Source of the DNA: Malurus cyaneus samueli
Lineage: Eukaryota > Chordata > Aves > Passeriformes > Maluridae
Length of the DNA: 64,000 nt
NCBI GenBank assembly: GCA_009741485.1
Contig: CM019236.1
Span: 53,215,278 to 53,279,277 of the forward strand
Reading direction: 5' to 3'
Under the pieces are notes generated by a model. The model did not search any database and was not told the origin of the DNA. It worked only from the letters and a program-made list of their open reading frames with translations. Below, in pieces: positions 12,801 to 23,480 of this stretch. The position numbers and the translations under genes are program-made. Numbering within the stretch: position 1 is the stretch's first letter; every line of letters begins with the position of its first letter.

Positions 12801-15800
12801 TTTGAGCAGACCTCAGTGAAGGAGGCTGTTAGGGCTGTCTGCTTACAGTCATCTGTCCTTTAAATCCACAACCATGGATTTAATAATCCTAACCAATGGG
12901 AAATTATTTACTGTATGCATAATGAACTGGGCAGGACAGAACTCTAACTTGCAAAGTCTACACAGGCTCAGAAGTAAGTCAGATCTACTCCACCAGGGCT
13001 GGCTGAAACCAGAGCAAACCAATGACAGCCAATGAAATTGCCAAAATCTACATCTCCACGCAACCGAGCATGATGCTATTGCATCTCCATGTAACTGAAA
13101 TACAGAAATAAACAAACACAATGGTTATAAAGATTTACAGAATGCCACAAAGACAAATCTATTATAGATGAAACAGAGTGCATTGTCCTTAAAAATATTC
13201 CCATTGTTCTTGACACAAAATGAACAAGACTAGCACTATCCCTAAGTCATCTCTTTAACCGCATCAGGAGTCCAGGAAGACATTCTGCTAATGCAGATAC
13301 CATTCAGCTCAAGCCAATCTAACAATAAAACTAGGAAAACATGCACAAATTCTGATACATACCTGATCTATTAATCCTGTCAATTCTGTCCATGCTAGAA
13401 GCAGAGATTCTAATTCGAGGGCTACTCTGGTTAGAGGATTCAGAGCCTCCATCAGCAAAGGAGTCTTCAAATGCAAAAAGTATTTCTTTCACACATTTGT
13501 GACAGACATTGTGCTGGCAGGGAAGGATCAGCGGATGGGTAAACAATTCCTTGCATGCTGGGCAGATAAGCTCTCTTTCAATACCCTTAATGGCAACCTT
13601 CATGGCAGAAAGAGGGAGAAACAAGTGTAAGCACAGGAAAACAGAGCCATCAAGACTTATGGCACTGCTCTATGTAACCAAACCGCAGTTCTGTAGAATA
13701 AACGCACAGAGTTTTATCTGGTTTGAGGCACTTCTCTCGCTAAAACAAATCTCAATTAACATTTATGAAAGCACTGACAGCATTCACTTAAACTGAAGTA
13801 AGCATTGCCACTAGGCAAACTCAGTTCATCTTTAGGTCATGCCTGCATTGCAGGGGAGGAACGGAGGGGAGTAGGCTTAATTCCACTTAAGGACCTAAGT
13901 TGAAATCAATTGCCAAACATTACTTCTTACACCAATAGGATCCGATATGTCTTAGCTGCTCCTGACTTACGAAGAACGGGAGTAAAAAAAAAAAGAAAAG
14001 AATTATTAGTGTCAGACGGGTGTCATACAACAGGCTCTTCCTGACGTGTAATCATGTCCAGGGTTGAAACGGCTTGATTCATTAGGGTAATAGTTTTGAG
14101 TCAGGAACATCGTTTATTTATTTATTTATCTGTTTATTTACGTCTTTCTCTGTGGCAACAAAGGGAGCCGCCTGTGGATCGGTGCAAGCTGTTTCAAGTA
14201 ATTCCGTGACCCCGCGGCCGGCCCTGGCACCGCGCCCCGCGAGCACCGGCTGTCTGTGGCGGCGGCACGCGCCCGCTCCGCGCCGGCGCGCCTCAGGGAG
14301 CGCTTCCCCTGCGCGCACCGCGCCCGTCGGAGCTCCCTGCGAGCCCTGCCCGCTGTCCCGGCTCCGCTCCCAGCGGGCACGGACGAGCCTGTCGGCGCAC
14401 ACCGTGAGCGCTGACACACACACGGGCCACGGACGGACAGGAAGGCAGGCACCCTACAGCCCCCCGCAGAAACCAGCGGAGAGGACGACGCACCCCGCCC
14501 CCGGCGGCCCGCGCCCCGCCCACTCCCCTCCCCGCGCTCACCGGGCTCTGCGGCCGATCGCTCTCCATTCGCGCCTCTCCTGCTCCTGCTGCTGCACCGG
14601 GGCGCCGTCTGCCGGCCGGCCGGGCGGGACGCGGACGGTGCAGCGCCCGCGCGGCGACCGGCGCCAAAATGGCGACGCGGGGCGGGAGACGGGCAGAGCG
14701 GCGCGGGCGGCGGCGGGGCAGCCGGGCGGGCTGGAGGCCCTTCTGTACCGCGCCCCGCAGCACCGCGACGCAGCGGAGCTGTCCAGCCCGCCCCCAACGC
14801 GCCGCTCCCCGCGGGACAGCGGCTGTCGCGCTGCTATTGTTTTGGCTCTTCTCTTTCGCCAGGCGGCACCGGAAATGCCGCCCGTCCCGGCGGCCGGCAG
14901 TATTGAGTGCTTTCCCGCTCATCGATCACCTCCAGTGGTACCCGTGTCATGGAATCGTTGAGTCTTAGAACGGATTGGGTTGGAAGGGACCTTGAAGACC
15001 ACAGACTCACGGAATCAGTCAGGTTGGAAAAGTCTTCTGAGACTCTAGTCCTAAAGCCATTTTGTCAAGTAGTCCATGGCACTAAGTGCCGCATCCAGTC
15101 TCGCGTTAAATACCTCCACCACCTCCCTGGGCTTCGAAGGAATGCTTCTTCATGTCCAACCTAAATTTCCCCTGGCTCATCTTAAGACTGTGTCCTCTCA
15201 TCCTAATTATTTAATTCCAATGCCCCCACTGTGGGCAGGGACACCTTGCACGAGACTGGATTGCTCAAGCACCCGTTCAACGCGCCCTTGCTCCAGGGAT
15301 GGAGGATCCACAGCTTCTCTGGGCACCCTGTGCCAGTGTCTCACCAATATCACAGTGAAGAGTTTCATCCTAATACCTGTTCTAAACCTGCCTTCTGTAA
15401 GTTTAAATTCATTCCTCTTCGTTCCACTGGCAGGCCATGTAATAGTTCACTCTGCCTCTTTTTCATAAGTCCTCTTTAAGTACTGAAAGGCCACAATAAG
15501 GTCTCTTTGGAATCTTTTCCATGCTCAGTAGTCTCAACTCTCCTAGCTTGTCTTCACAGGAGAGGTGCTATAGCCCTCTGATCATTTTAATGCCCTCTTT
15601 TGGACTCACTTCAACAGATCCATGACTCTTTTGCTGAGGACCCCAGAGCTGGATGCAGTACTGCAGGTGGGGTATCACAAAACAGAATGGATGGGGATAA
15701 TCCCCTCTCTCACCCTGCTGGCTGCACTGCTTTTGCTGCAGCCGAGGATACAATTGGCTCTTTGGGTTCTCAGTGCCCACTGTGGGACTCATGTCCACTT

Positions 15801-18800
15801 TTCATCCATGAGGAGCTCTCAGTCTCTCTCTCAGGCTGCTCTCAGTGACATTCCCAGTGTGCACTCAGTTTGGATTGTCCCACCCAGGTGCACTCCTTGT
15901 CCTTGCACTTGTTGAGCTTCATAAGGCTCTCATGGCCACTTGTGGGGTTGTTCCAGGTCCCCTGGATGGCATCCCTTCCCCTTTTTGTGGTGTCTCCATG
16001 GCAACGCTCACTTTTGTGCCATCTGGCAGATTTGTGAGGTGCCATCCACTGTCCCTGTTCATTATGATAGATTACACTGAGGACGATCAGTGCCAAGAGA
16101 GCCCTTGAGGACACCACTCGTCACTGGTCTTACCTGGATACAAAGCCATTGACCACAAACTCTCTGGCCAGTTTCCTTATCACAAAACAGTTCATCCATC
16201 AAACCTCCATCTCTCCAATTTGGAGACAAGGATGTTATTGGGGACCATATCAAAGGCCTCACAGAAGTCACCTGTTGGTCTTTCCGCGCCGACCTTTGCA
16301 GTCACACCCATCACAGAAGGTGACCAGTTTGGTTGGGCACAGTTTGCCCCTATTAAAGCTGTAATGGCAATCTCAGATCACCTCTTTGATTTCCATGCAC
16401 TTTAACATTTTTTCCATGAGGATGTGTTCCATGATCTTCCCAGGGACTGAGTTTTCACAAGTCTGTAAATCCTCAGACCTTCCTTTGTCCCCTTATTGAA
16501 AATAGTCAGGGTGTTTACCCTTTCCCAACTTTGCCTGCCTGCCATGAATTCTCAAATATCATGCAGGAGACGTGGACCAGGCAACTTTTGTGGAAGCTAG
16601 GATGAAAAAGAAGTGGGGAGGTGGTTATGATGGCCAGAACTTCCTACCATCCCCTTACAGCATGTTTCCATTGGAAAAGGGGTAGCAAATACCCTTTTCA
16701 CCATCTGCCAGAACAAATAAAAATGTGTTTAAATTTCCAGTATCTTCAGATTTTGGCAAGGGTACACAACCGTTGCAGTAGCAATATTTAACATAGCATT
16801 AGGCTAAGGGAGAAAAAACACCAGCTAGCAAGCTTGGAGTGAAAGCATACACTGTCCTCACATTACACAGCGGAAGGAGGTTTGGTTAATTAAAAAACAT
16901 GATGAAATGTTGCCAGTTTGACAAACCCTAAATTTGACCTTCTTGCCTATTTAAAGAACAGCATCAGGATAAGAAGCTCCTTTTTCCCCTCAGAATTGTT
17001 TTTCATATGAGTCAATAAAACAAACATAGTTGAAATGTCTCACTTGGGCATTATTTACACCTGGGTTTCAGTGGCCTGGAAATGAAACTTGAATGGAAAC
17101 TTATACTCAGAAATCATGAAGAGGTGATTTTTTACATACCCAGTACAATAAAGAACAACTTCCTACAGAGGACTTATAAAGATACTATTTTTTGCATTTG
17201 CTTTAATAACCAGACTCATAAAAATACAGAGTACTGTGCTTGAAATTATTCTGATAATGCCAGTGAATGCACAGTATGTGTATTCAAACTGAAACATGTC
17301 ACTTAACTGGCAGGGGGGAGAACAGGTTGGTAAGGTCACGTGTTATCAGCCTTCCAACTATTTGAATAATGATTTGCAAGCCTCTGAATAAGTATATTAG
17401 CTCTCAAACACTTCTACTATTCCCAACTTTCCTGATGTTACAGGCAGGCAGCTTTTAATAAGCACTTGTCTGCATTAGCGCAGTACCCACCACTAACACT
17501 TGGCTGTGGTTGATGCAGGGCCAAATGAACCATCAGCCTCAGACTAGAACAAAGACCCCTTGGCTCTGCAGCTTTGTCTTTTGAAACAGTAGGAAGAAAT
17601 TTTGTCTTTGGTGGCACAGCAAGGAAAACCACTCTGCAGTTTATGACAGAGGTGTATGTGCCAGTGCAGGTGGGTATTGCCAGCACAAACCCGGAGCACA
17701 CATTTCCTCCTGTCCTGCTGTCTTCCCATGGACCACAGTGTCAGCTGTGTTACTGCCAGGACTTGTGAATGGTTCTTTGCTCAATCCCTTAATACATCGT
17801 TAAAGGTATTATTTGTGTACCTGTTTGCTCTGGCATCAGGGTACTTTAGAGCAGGATTTTAATTAACACCTCCATCACATTAAGATGTTACATGGAAGAA
17901 AATATCCTTGAATGCCTCCAAAGGGCAGGACTCTCCCTTCTGCACTCACACCTTTTTACTAACATGTTGGTCCTTTCCCAGCCCAGGACTACTACATTTG
18001 CAGTGCCAAAATTCTCTTTAGCTTTAGGTGCTGGAAGGAAAAACTACAGCTGGAATGACTGATACCTTAGAAAGATAAAAACATAAAGCAGTGTCAGAAA
18101 AGACTCCAGTCCTTAGCCTCTGAAAAAGGTGTTGATAAGACCAAGGACTGACTACAATCTGACTACAGAAGTCAGATTACCCTTCTGCTCTCTTTACAGC
18201 CAAAGCTATGTATCAAATGGACACCCATTCTTCTCACAAGGGATTCCTTTTGCATGGAATAATCCCTGGGGAGAATCAAAATACTTCTACAAGCCCTTCA
18301 AAATTCACGCTTGTCCCTGCAGCAGAGGGTCTGACCAGAGTTACATCGTGCCCTGAACCCCCAAGGCAGCAGAAGAAAACAGAAACTACAATGGGTGGGC
18401 ATTGTCATCCTATTTTCCCCCTTACCTCAGATTAAAAGTGCTTGTTAATTTAATAATTGATAGACAGCAATCTCCCAAGTGCTCATTTGCATTAACTATC
18501 AGTATAATTTCAGGAAGGATGCAGCACTGCTCTCCAAGAAGCTGCAAAAATCCTACACTTGTTTACAGTGCAGCTGCAGTCCTACTGCAAGGAGCAACGC
18601 AAGCCTGTGCCAAAGCACCAGGAAGGTTCTGCCAACACCTCCTCTGCTTTCAGTAGTCAGTTCCTCAGACCAAAGCTTTTCAAGACATTTATTTTCATGC
18701 TGCTTTTGCAACCATGGCTTGAGACTGACTCAGTTCCCCGCTGATCTGCGCTCCTCCAACTGAAAACAGTAGAGCCAATGCATCACAGTGAAGATACGCA

Positions 18801-21800
18801 GGATGAGAACAGACATTTTCCTGAGCTGGTATGACCCACTTGGGACCAAGTTATCACACAGTCACTTTTCTCCCTGCACAGTGTGTTTTCTTCCGTCATG
18901 AATTCAGAGGGGTGTTAGCCCACATCCTGATCCCTGTAAATTGTCAGTGATGCACTTTTATTCTCTACTTGTCCTGAAAAGCTGAACCTAATGAAGATGA
19001 TTTCTATCCACAGGATTTTGCCAGTCATGCAGGCTGAAAGATATATTGTCCCCTCATGAATAAGGTAGGAATTTATGCTGCCTGAGAGAAATGTGCCTTT
19101 TTTGGCTCAAGAATACAGGCTCAACTTTGTTTTCACAATGGTTGCCCTTCAACTGTGTGACCCTGAAGAGCCATCAAGGATATGTAGACCTTATGTTTCA
19201 AAATGAACATAACTATGGCTCGAGGATCTCTTATCATAAAACAAAATTATTGTAATCAGTTGCCAAGCAAGTGAAAGAATTATAACCAAAAAAACCTTCC
19301 CAAAAATGCATGACATTCAAATCAAAATATGATCCAGCTCTGAATTAGGAAAGAGTCCTGCCTGTAAAGAAATTATTACTGATGAGCAGAAAGAACATGT
19401 ATGTTCTTGTAACATGTATTTTTAAAAGGATTTAGATTATAAACCATTTACATTAAAAATATATCAAATTTATATCAAATTTACAAGAAAGGCAGTGACT
19501 GGCTCAGTTTTTGACACCATGAAGATTTGACATGAAAAATAGGACAGTATATGTGGAACATGGAACACATGGGGAGCGTTCTCTCCTTCACTTCAGGCTG
19601 TGGATACCCTTATCACAAAGGACAAAGCTGGCAGCTCACCCTTGCCATGTCACAGCCCATGTGCTTCTAGGTGCTTCAGGGAAACCACTGCTGGAGTGAT
19701 GAGGACATGCCTGAGATGTGGAAACACACTTTTGCCACACAGGCTGACTAATCCAGGCAAGAAACTGCTTAAAAGCTGCAAAGACAAGCAAATTGGATTT
19801 TAAGTGCTCTTGACTGCTAGATTTCAAGCTCAGACCTCTCTGAGAACCTAACTCAATGCTGTAACCTGCCATTGAACTCCACGTTATCTTTACAGAATCT
19901 TTCAAAGTCACTTCTTTGTGTAAATACCCCTCACAACATACACAGAATAAGGCATGCTTTTGAATACTCTGTAAATTGAAATAAATTGCTGTAAGAGGAC
20001 TATTCTCCTCACGGGGACCCAAACCCTAAAGAAGCACTTTCCTGCACATAAGCAAGAAATAGGTGAAGCCTTATCTTCCTTAGCATGAGGCGCAGAGCTC
20101 TGGTTAGGCTGAGTCAGGCAGCCCAGAGCAACCTGCCAGCCACCACTGTAAATGTTGTATTTCCCCTCTCCGGCTCCTCCTGTGATTTGGGTTTAGACCC
20201 CTGTATACCTCTATCCCCCACTGGCACCTGCACAAAAGCTGAAATGCTACCATAAGAGAATTTTACATTAGTCATTGCCTGAAACCAGGCAGAAAGAAGG
20301 GACAAAAAACAATGTCATCTGCAGGTTCCACCTGGAGGGCATGAAGAACTTGAAATGCTCTCGAATAATTTTTATATATTTCTCATGTTCATATCATATG
20401 GGTTTTAGGGCTTGTTTTTAGTACTATCTGTTTCTCTAAGTGCTTTTGCTGCAGAACAGCTTTTAAAGCTGCTCCTTATGAACCACAAACTGTCAGTTTC
20501 TGCAAACCATGTGGAGTGTAGGAATGGATGGTAAAACAAAGCAAACAAGTGAGGGAAAAAAGAGAGGGTGAGTGCCTTGAAATAGAGCATGCCAAGGTCC
20601 TTATTCCAATCAAATGAGGGGATCATAGGGACAGTGCCGGTGTTGTTAGCTTCCCCCTGAAACTCACATCGGTTTATAACAGCTTGTTGATTTTATTTAG
20701 CTTACAGGAAAATGCTGAAAAATGTTTTTACAGAGCAGATGGAAAGCATTGGTATCATTTAACCCATCAGATATTATTTTATTTACAGTATCTAAATATT
20801 CTTTGAAGTTAACACTACAAGAGAATCAGATTCATTAAAAAAAATACACACCTATACATGTAAAACAATTTGAAAGGGAGTTCGGTGAATGACTGGCGTG
20901 TGTGTGTTTTGACTACTGCAAAAGCAAACTTACAGGGAAGGATTTGGGGGAGGGGTGGAGAAGAGGCTGGGTTGGAAGAAGCCTGAGACCATTTCTGGAA
21001 TAATACATCATTTTTAGACAGATGAGTGTCTGTCCTTGCTGTGATTTGAACTGAGATTTCGGAGTCCGAAAGAGGGTCATACAATCTCCTTCCACACCAG
21101 TGTCTCTGATACAAAATGCACTTAGTTGCTAATCTGTCTCTCAGAGGTATTTTGGAATACTCAGATACTGTGACATTTGTAACAGGTGCCATGGAGGCTC
21201 AGAATATCTCAGAGAGTATTGTAGTGAGCCTAAACAGATGTTGTGGATATATGAATTACACAAGGACTGTCTTATTGGAACTAGAAGTGCTACACACATC
21301 TTTCTGTCCTAGGTACGACGTGCAAGTTGCCTGTGTCACAGGAGAATAATGAGTACAGATCATTAAAAGAGATAACAGGTTTTTGAAGTGACATTCCCCC
21401 AGGGAAAAGTGATATATAATGATTTGCCCTGTTTGAGAGGTCTGATGGAGGTTGCCAGCTAAGTGGAAAAACAAAATGCTTGCCAAAAGGGGTCATGTGC
21501 CCAGGGTCCAAGAGCTGATGCACTGTACCTGCAGGGACCGTACGTATCGAGAGGTGAGTGTGCAAGTGTAAAATATTCTTATTTCATCCTCATTTCCTAA
21601 TAGTTCTTTGATCGGTGAAAGCCAGATGCTTAGCAGTTAACTCAGAGAATGTAAATGCTTCCAGGCTTTATTGCAAAAGCTTTATTGATGGGAGGAAATT
21701 GGACAGGGAAAACTGGTGCGCTGGAACCTCTAAGCAGCAATACCCTGACCCCAAGCAAATACAGTTTACCATGCAGAAGAGTCCTTTTGCTGGCATGATT

Positions 21801-23256
21801 TATGTCATCTGAGAAAGCAGTTTAATTATCCCAGCAGAACACCTCCAAGCTGCTGGATAACATCAATAAATTACACAGGGCTGTAATCTAAAACCTTGGT
21901 CTGCAGGTTCAAAAAATGCAAAAGGAAAATGTGGAGAGCAAGAGGTCTCAGGGCTGGGCAGTGGAGAGGCTCAAGCAGTGATCACCACTATGGAAAGTCT
22001 GTGGTGGCCACACAACTGATACCGCTCCCCTTTTCTCGGTGAACATCCAGTGTCTGTGATGATGGGACTTGGCAATGTCATTGTCTGTGTACAAACAGCA
22101 GCACTGTTTATAATAAACACACACATTTCACACTACTGCGCCAGCCCTGCCGTCTATCGAGCCATATGCTCATGCAGAGGGTGTCTGATTAAAGCACAGA
22201 CTGCTTAACTGTGGGATAAGGGACGGAGGCAGCACCCCATCACAAGGACGTTCCGGACAGAAGGAGTTTCTGGCTTGAAACGCTTGGAATGTTAGCATCT
22301 GTTAAAACGGACTGAACAAGGACTGAATTTTCCTTTAAAACCCCAGCGTGATTACTCCCAGCAGGAGAAGCAGAAAATCACCCAGGAACTCTCATTCACC
22401 TGCTCTAAGGTTCATCCAGAGCTTCAGAAGGGGAGTGGAGGAGAGGGAGGGAGAGAAAGATGTACACAAAGAGCTGGCTGTGAGGGCAGCCTTTGGAGAT
22501 ACGCTGGAAGTCATCCGAAAGAGTCCACAACAAACAATATTTCCAATAGTACTATTATTCGCCACACTATTTTAAGTTTAAAAAATTTTGGTCTGCTTGT
22601 TTGTTTTTTAAAAAAAAAAAGAAAAAAAAAACAAAAACAACAACAAAAAACAACAGCACACCTGAACCTTTGGTGTTCCCTGGACACAGGGATATCACAC
22701 ATATCAACAGCAAAACAGTGTAAGAAGTTAGACTCGCTCCTTTTTTTTTTTTTTTTTTTCTACAAAACACACCCGCAAGTTTTTCTCAAAACACTTGCCA
22801 ACTCTGAATCAGCTCCTGGAGGAGACAATTCCCCTTCCAGCTTTGCCCGGTGTCTGGCCGGACCAGCCCGCCGGGCAGGGCGCATCCTAACCCCGCACCG
22901 AGCGGGGCATTCCGCCGCGCACGGAGCAGGAGCGGCGCTGCGCTGGCGGCAGATGCCCGCCCAGCTGTGCTGGGCTGACGGACACTTCGAGTGAAGTTAT
23001 TTTTTTTTAACTTTTTCACCTCGGAAGGGTGCGGCAAATATTAGTCGAACCCCTAGAGCGCATTAGATGTAAAGGCGACTCACTCTGCCCCCGCGTCCCA
23101 CAAAAATCCGCGACAAATCGTTTGGGAAGGGAGCCGTCTCTCCATCGGGCGCTGCCTTCCCGCCCCGCGGTGTCCCGAGGGTGCCGTCCCTACCTTGTCC
23201 CGCTTCAGCAGCTCCAGGATGTAGCCGAAGCGGGCGCAGTCCGCCGCCACCTCCAT
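625..23256 (-). CDS. TRIM36: TRIM36 (E3 ubiquitin ligase), 5' half of gene, partial
   Basis: The six coding exons join in frame to about 373 residues, roughly half of the ~728-residue human protein. Residues 1-21 match the family N terminus ([12 protein letters not shown]; human FGYIMELIAKGK). The RING has Cys33, Cys36, Cys48, His50, Cys53 and Cys56, then a long loop to Cys115/Cys118. The long loop is typical of the MID-like C-I TRIM group. B-box 1 begins near Cys157 and B-box 2 at Cys212; coiled coil follows from about residue 258. The phase at every junction is consistent and all introns are GT-AG. In known orthologues TRIM36 (haprin) is a cytoskeleton-associated ubiquitin ligase linked to microtubules, the cell cycle, the sperm acrosome and, in Xenopus, dorsal axis formation. 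The end of the coiled coil, COS, FN3 and SPRY parts lie off the left edge. I see no frameshift in any exon. Identification rests on recognition of the protein, not on a database search. Confidence 0.96.
1777..1872 (-). CDS. TRIM36: TRIM36 coding exon 5 (start of coiled coil)
   Basis: This 32-codon exon, phase 0 at both ends, reads [16 protein letters not shown] to LLKETE. Leucines and isoleucines are spaced as in a heptad repeat, as expected for the beginning of the TRIM coiled coil. The acceptor is TTCAACAG and the donor GTAAGA. Confidence 0.94.
2883..3029 (-). CDS. TRIM36: TRIM36 coding exon 4 (B-box 2)
   Basis: The exon has exactly 49 codons in phase 0 at both ends, from [12 protein letters not shown] to STAYKTLK. 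It contains the B-box 2 ligands CPEH, CEIC, CHLC and the histidines in SHANH. The acceptor is a CCCCACAG tract and the donor GTAAAA. Confidence 0.96.
3030..6202 (-). other. TRIM36 intron 3
   Basis: The stretch is AT-rich, with short open frames that I do not recognise. The only identified feature is a CR1 3' tail at about 5838-5923. Near 5225-5270 there are short runs of alternating TTTAAT/ATTAA. Confidence 0.75.
5838..5923 (+). mobile_element. CR1 LINE 3' end fragment
   Basis: The stretch carries the degraded terminal CR1 signature in order: a 'ctggactttatgatcctcatgg' type stretch, 'tccctttcaattcagaatatt', then 'tctatgat'. Only the last ~85 bases of the element are present, as expected for severe 5' truncation. 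Confidence 0.7.
6203..6528 (-). CDS. TRIM36: TRIM36 coding exon 3 (end of RING, B-box 1)
   Basis: This 326-base exon enters in phase 1 (after ...CTACACAG) and leaves in phase 0 before GTGAGT. It completes the RING with FPCPGC. It also encodes the stretch [20 protein letters not shown] and B-box 1 (CDFC, CMDC, CNEC, then a HHPWGT histidine pair). It ends ...TTNFRPK. Confidence 0.96.
7658..8095 (+). mobile_element. Solo or truncated avian ERV LTR
   Basis: The sequence follows the order of a common avian ERV LTR family: a TGGTCCTGATTT start, 'ttcttagtagctggta', 'gctaagcagtgctta', 'ggacagctgacccaaactgg', 'ccaaagggatattcca', then 'tacataaactgggg' (degraded TATA region) and a T-rich R/U5. The U5 end is poorly kept, so the 3' limit is approximate. 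It is inserted in TRIM36 intron 2, antisense to the gene. I see no internal ERV sequence beside it. Confidence 0.75.
9618..9900 (+). repeat. ~280-base polypurine (GA-rich) tract
   Basis: Nearly every base is A or G (gaggag, gggaaa and similar units with few interruptions). On the TRIM36 transcript strand it is therefore a long C/U-rich tract. It is a degenerate simple repeat, not a clean microsatellite. Open frames across it on both strands (Glu/Arg/Gly-rich or Ser/Pro/Phe-rich) reflect composition only. Confidence 0.9.
13363..13597 (-). CDS. TRIM36: TRIM36 coding exon 2 (RING, first six zinc ligands)
   Basis: The exon follows a pyrimidine tract ending in AG, reads [19 protein letters not shown] and ends in phase 1 before GTATGT. 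It holds the first six RING ligands (CPAC, CQH, CHKC), then an acidic and serine-rich loop ([12 protein letters not shown]). An in-frame ATG at 13603-13601 lies just upstream, in what I read as the intron, and is probably not a start. Confidence 0.95.
14111..14141 (+). repeat. (TTTA)n microsatellite
   Basis: This is a short run of TTTA units with one interruption (TCTG), next to the intronic CpG island. Confidence 0.85.
14170..14930. promoter_or_regulatory. Intronic CpG island, candidate alternative TRIM36 promoter
   Basis: There is an abrupt rise in G+C and in undepleted CpG against AT-rich flanks, with many GC-box-like runs. A YY1-like CAAAATGGCG lies at 14665-14674 on the plus strand. Long open frames run through it on both strands, as expected by chance in GC-rich DNA. 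On the minus strand it holds a short ATG exon candidate that fits TRIM36 exon 2. The plus-strand YY1-like site also allows a divergent noncoding transcript. Confidence 0.7.
14542..14568 (-). CDS. TRIM36: Candidate alternative TRIM36 first coding exon (MESDRPQSP)
   Basis: An ATG followed by G, in a GCGCGAATGG context, encodes MESDRPQSP and ends exactly at a strong GTGAGC donor in phase 0. Splicing to exon 2 gives [19 protein letters not shown], an intact RING without the FGYILELL leader. The nine residues have no homology that I recognise. The call rests on the start, donor, phase and CpG-island setting; transcript support is unknown. Confidence 0.45.
14945..16560 (-). mobile_element. CR1 LINE, 5'-truncated, minus orientation
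   Basis: On the plus strand the element begins with the reverse complement of the CR1 3' end ('ggattgggttggaagggacc', then 'ggaatcagtcaggttgg'). It continues through the reverse of the ORF2 C-terminal coding region. Many stops and frameshifts are present, so it is inactive. The right limit is approximate. Confidence 0.85.
22605..22760 (+). repeat. A-rich and poly-T homopolymer runs
   Basis: An A-rich run (about 22609-22650, with CAA interruptions) and a ~20-base T run (about 22740-22759) lie just downstream of the TRIM36 promoter island, inside intron 1. Confidence 0.85.
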
Positions 23257-23480
23257 GTCCCCGCGCTCCCTCCGCGCCCGCAGGCGCCCGGCCCCGTGCT
23301 CTCCGGCGACAGCGCCGGCGTGCAGCGACAGATGCTCTGCCCGCCCACCCGCTCCCGGGATGCCCGTGGAAACCTCTCATCCTGGCAGGACTGCCAGACA
23401 CCTGCAGGTGGCCCGGAGCGCCGCCTCTGCTCAGGTGCCGCGGGCCGCGACAGCTGTGCCAAAGATGACAAAATTACAAT
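22830..23480 (-). promoter_or_regulatory. CpG island, main TRIM36 promoter region
   Basis: GC-rich, CpG-dense sequence surrounds the canonical first exon (23194-23256). There is no clear TATA box, in line with a CpG-island promoter. The transcription start site cannot be placed from the sequence; the island extends about 220 bases upstream of the ATG. Low-complexity open frames on both strands here are compositional. Confidence 0.8.
23194..23256 (-). CDS. TRIM36: TRIM36 coding exon 1 (canonical N terminus)
   Basis: This exon has 21 codons, ATG at 23256-23254 and ends ...KRDK before a GTAGGG donor. The start context is good (G at -3, G at +4). The peptide [12 protein letters not shown] aligns with FGYIMELIAKGK of human TRIM36, and the exon ends in phase 0, as needed to join exon 2 ([10 protein letters not shown]). 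The open frame is only about 59 codons before a stop, so a length filter would miss it. It sits in a CpG island. Confidence 0.9.

Larger units (their letters stand above)
6529..13362 (-). other. TRIM36 intron 2
   Basis: This is a large intron between the two RING-coding exons. It contains an old LTR (about 7658-8095) and a ~280-base purine tract (about 9618-9900). Otherwise it is AT-rich, with short A/T homopolymers (for example about 8979-9000 and 9505-9520) and no exon I can support. Confidence 0.75.
13598..23193 (-). other. TRIM36 intron 1
   Basis: This intron lies between the canonical first exon and the RING exon. It contains the second CpG island (14.17-14.93 kb), a TTTA microsatellite and a long CR1 fragment (14.95-16.56 kb). 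From 16.56 to 22.8 kb I see no recognisable gene or repeat except A/T homopolymers near 22.6 and 22.75 kb. Confidence 0.75.

Noticed and set aside
13331..13624. TRIM36 start at the ATG at 13603-13601
   Set aside because: The ATG is followed immediately by AAG, forming the splice acceptor of exon 2; the human-like first exon at 23.2 kb and its phase make an internal start unnecessary.
14138..14968. Several 100-270 codon open frames on both strands
   Set aside because: They are Ala/Arg/Pro-rich frames in a CpG island, where stops are rare by composition. No domain is visible.
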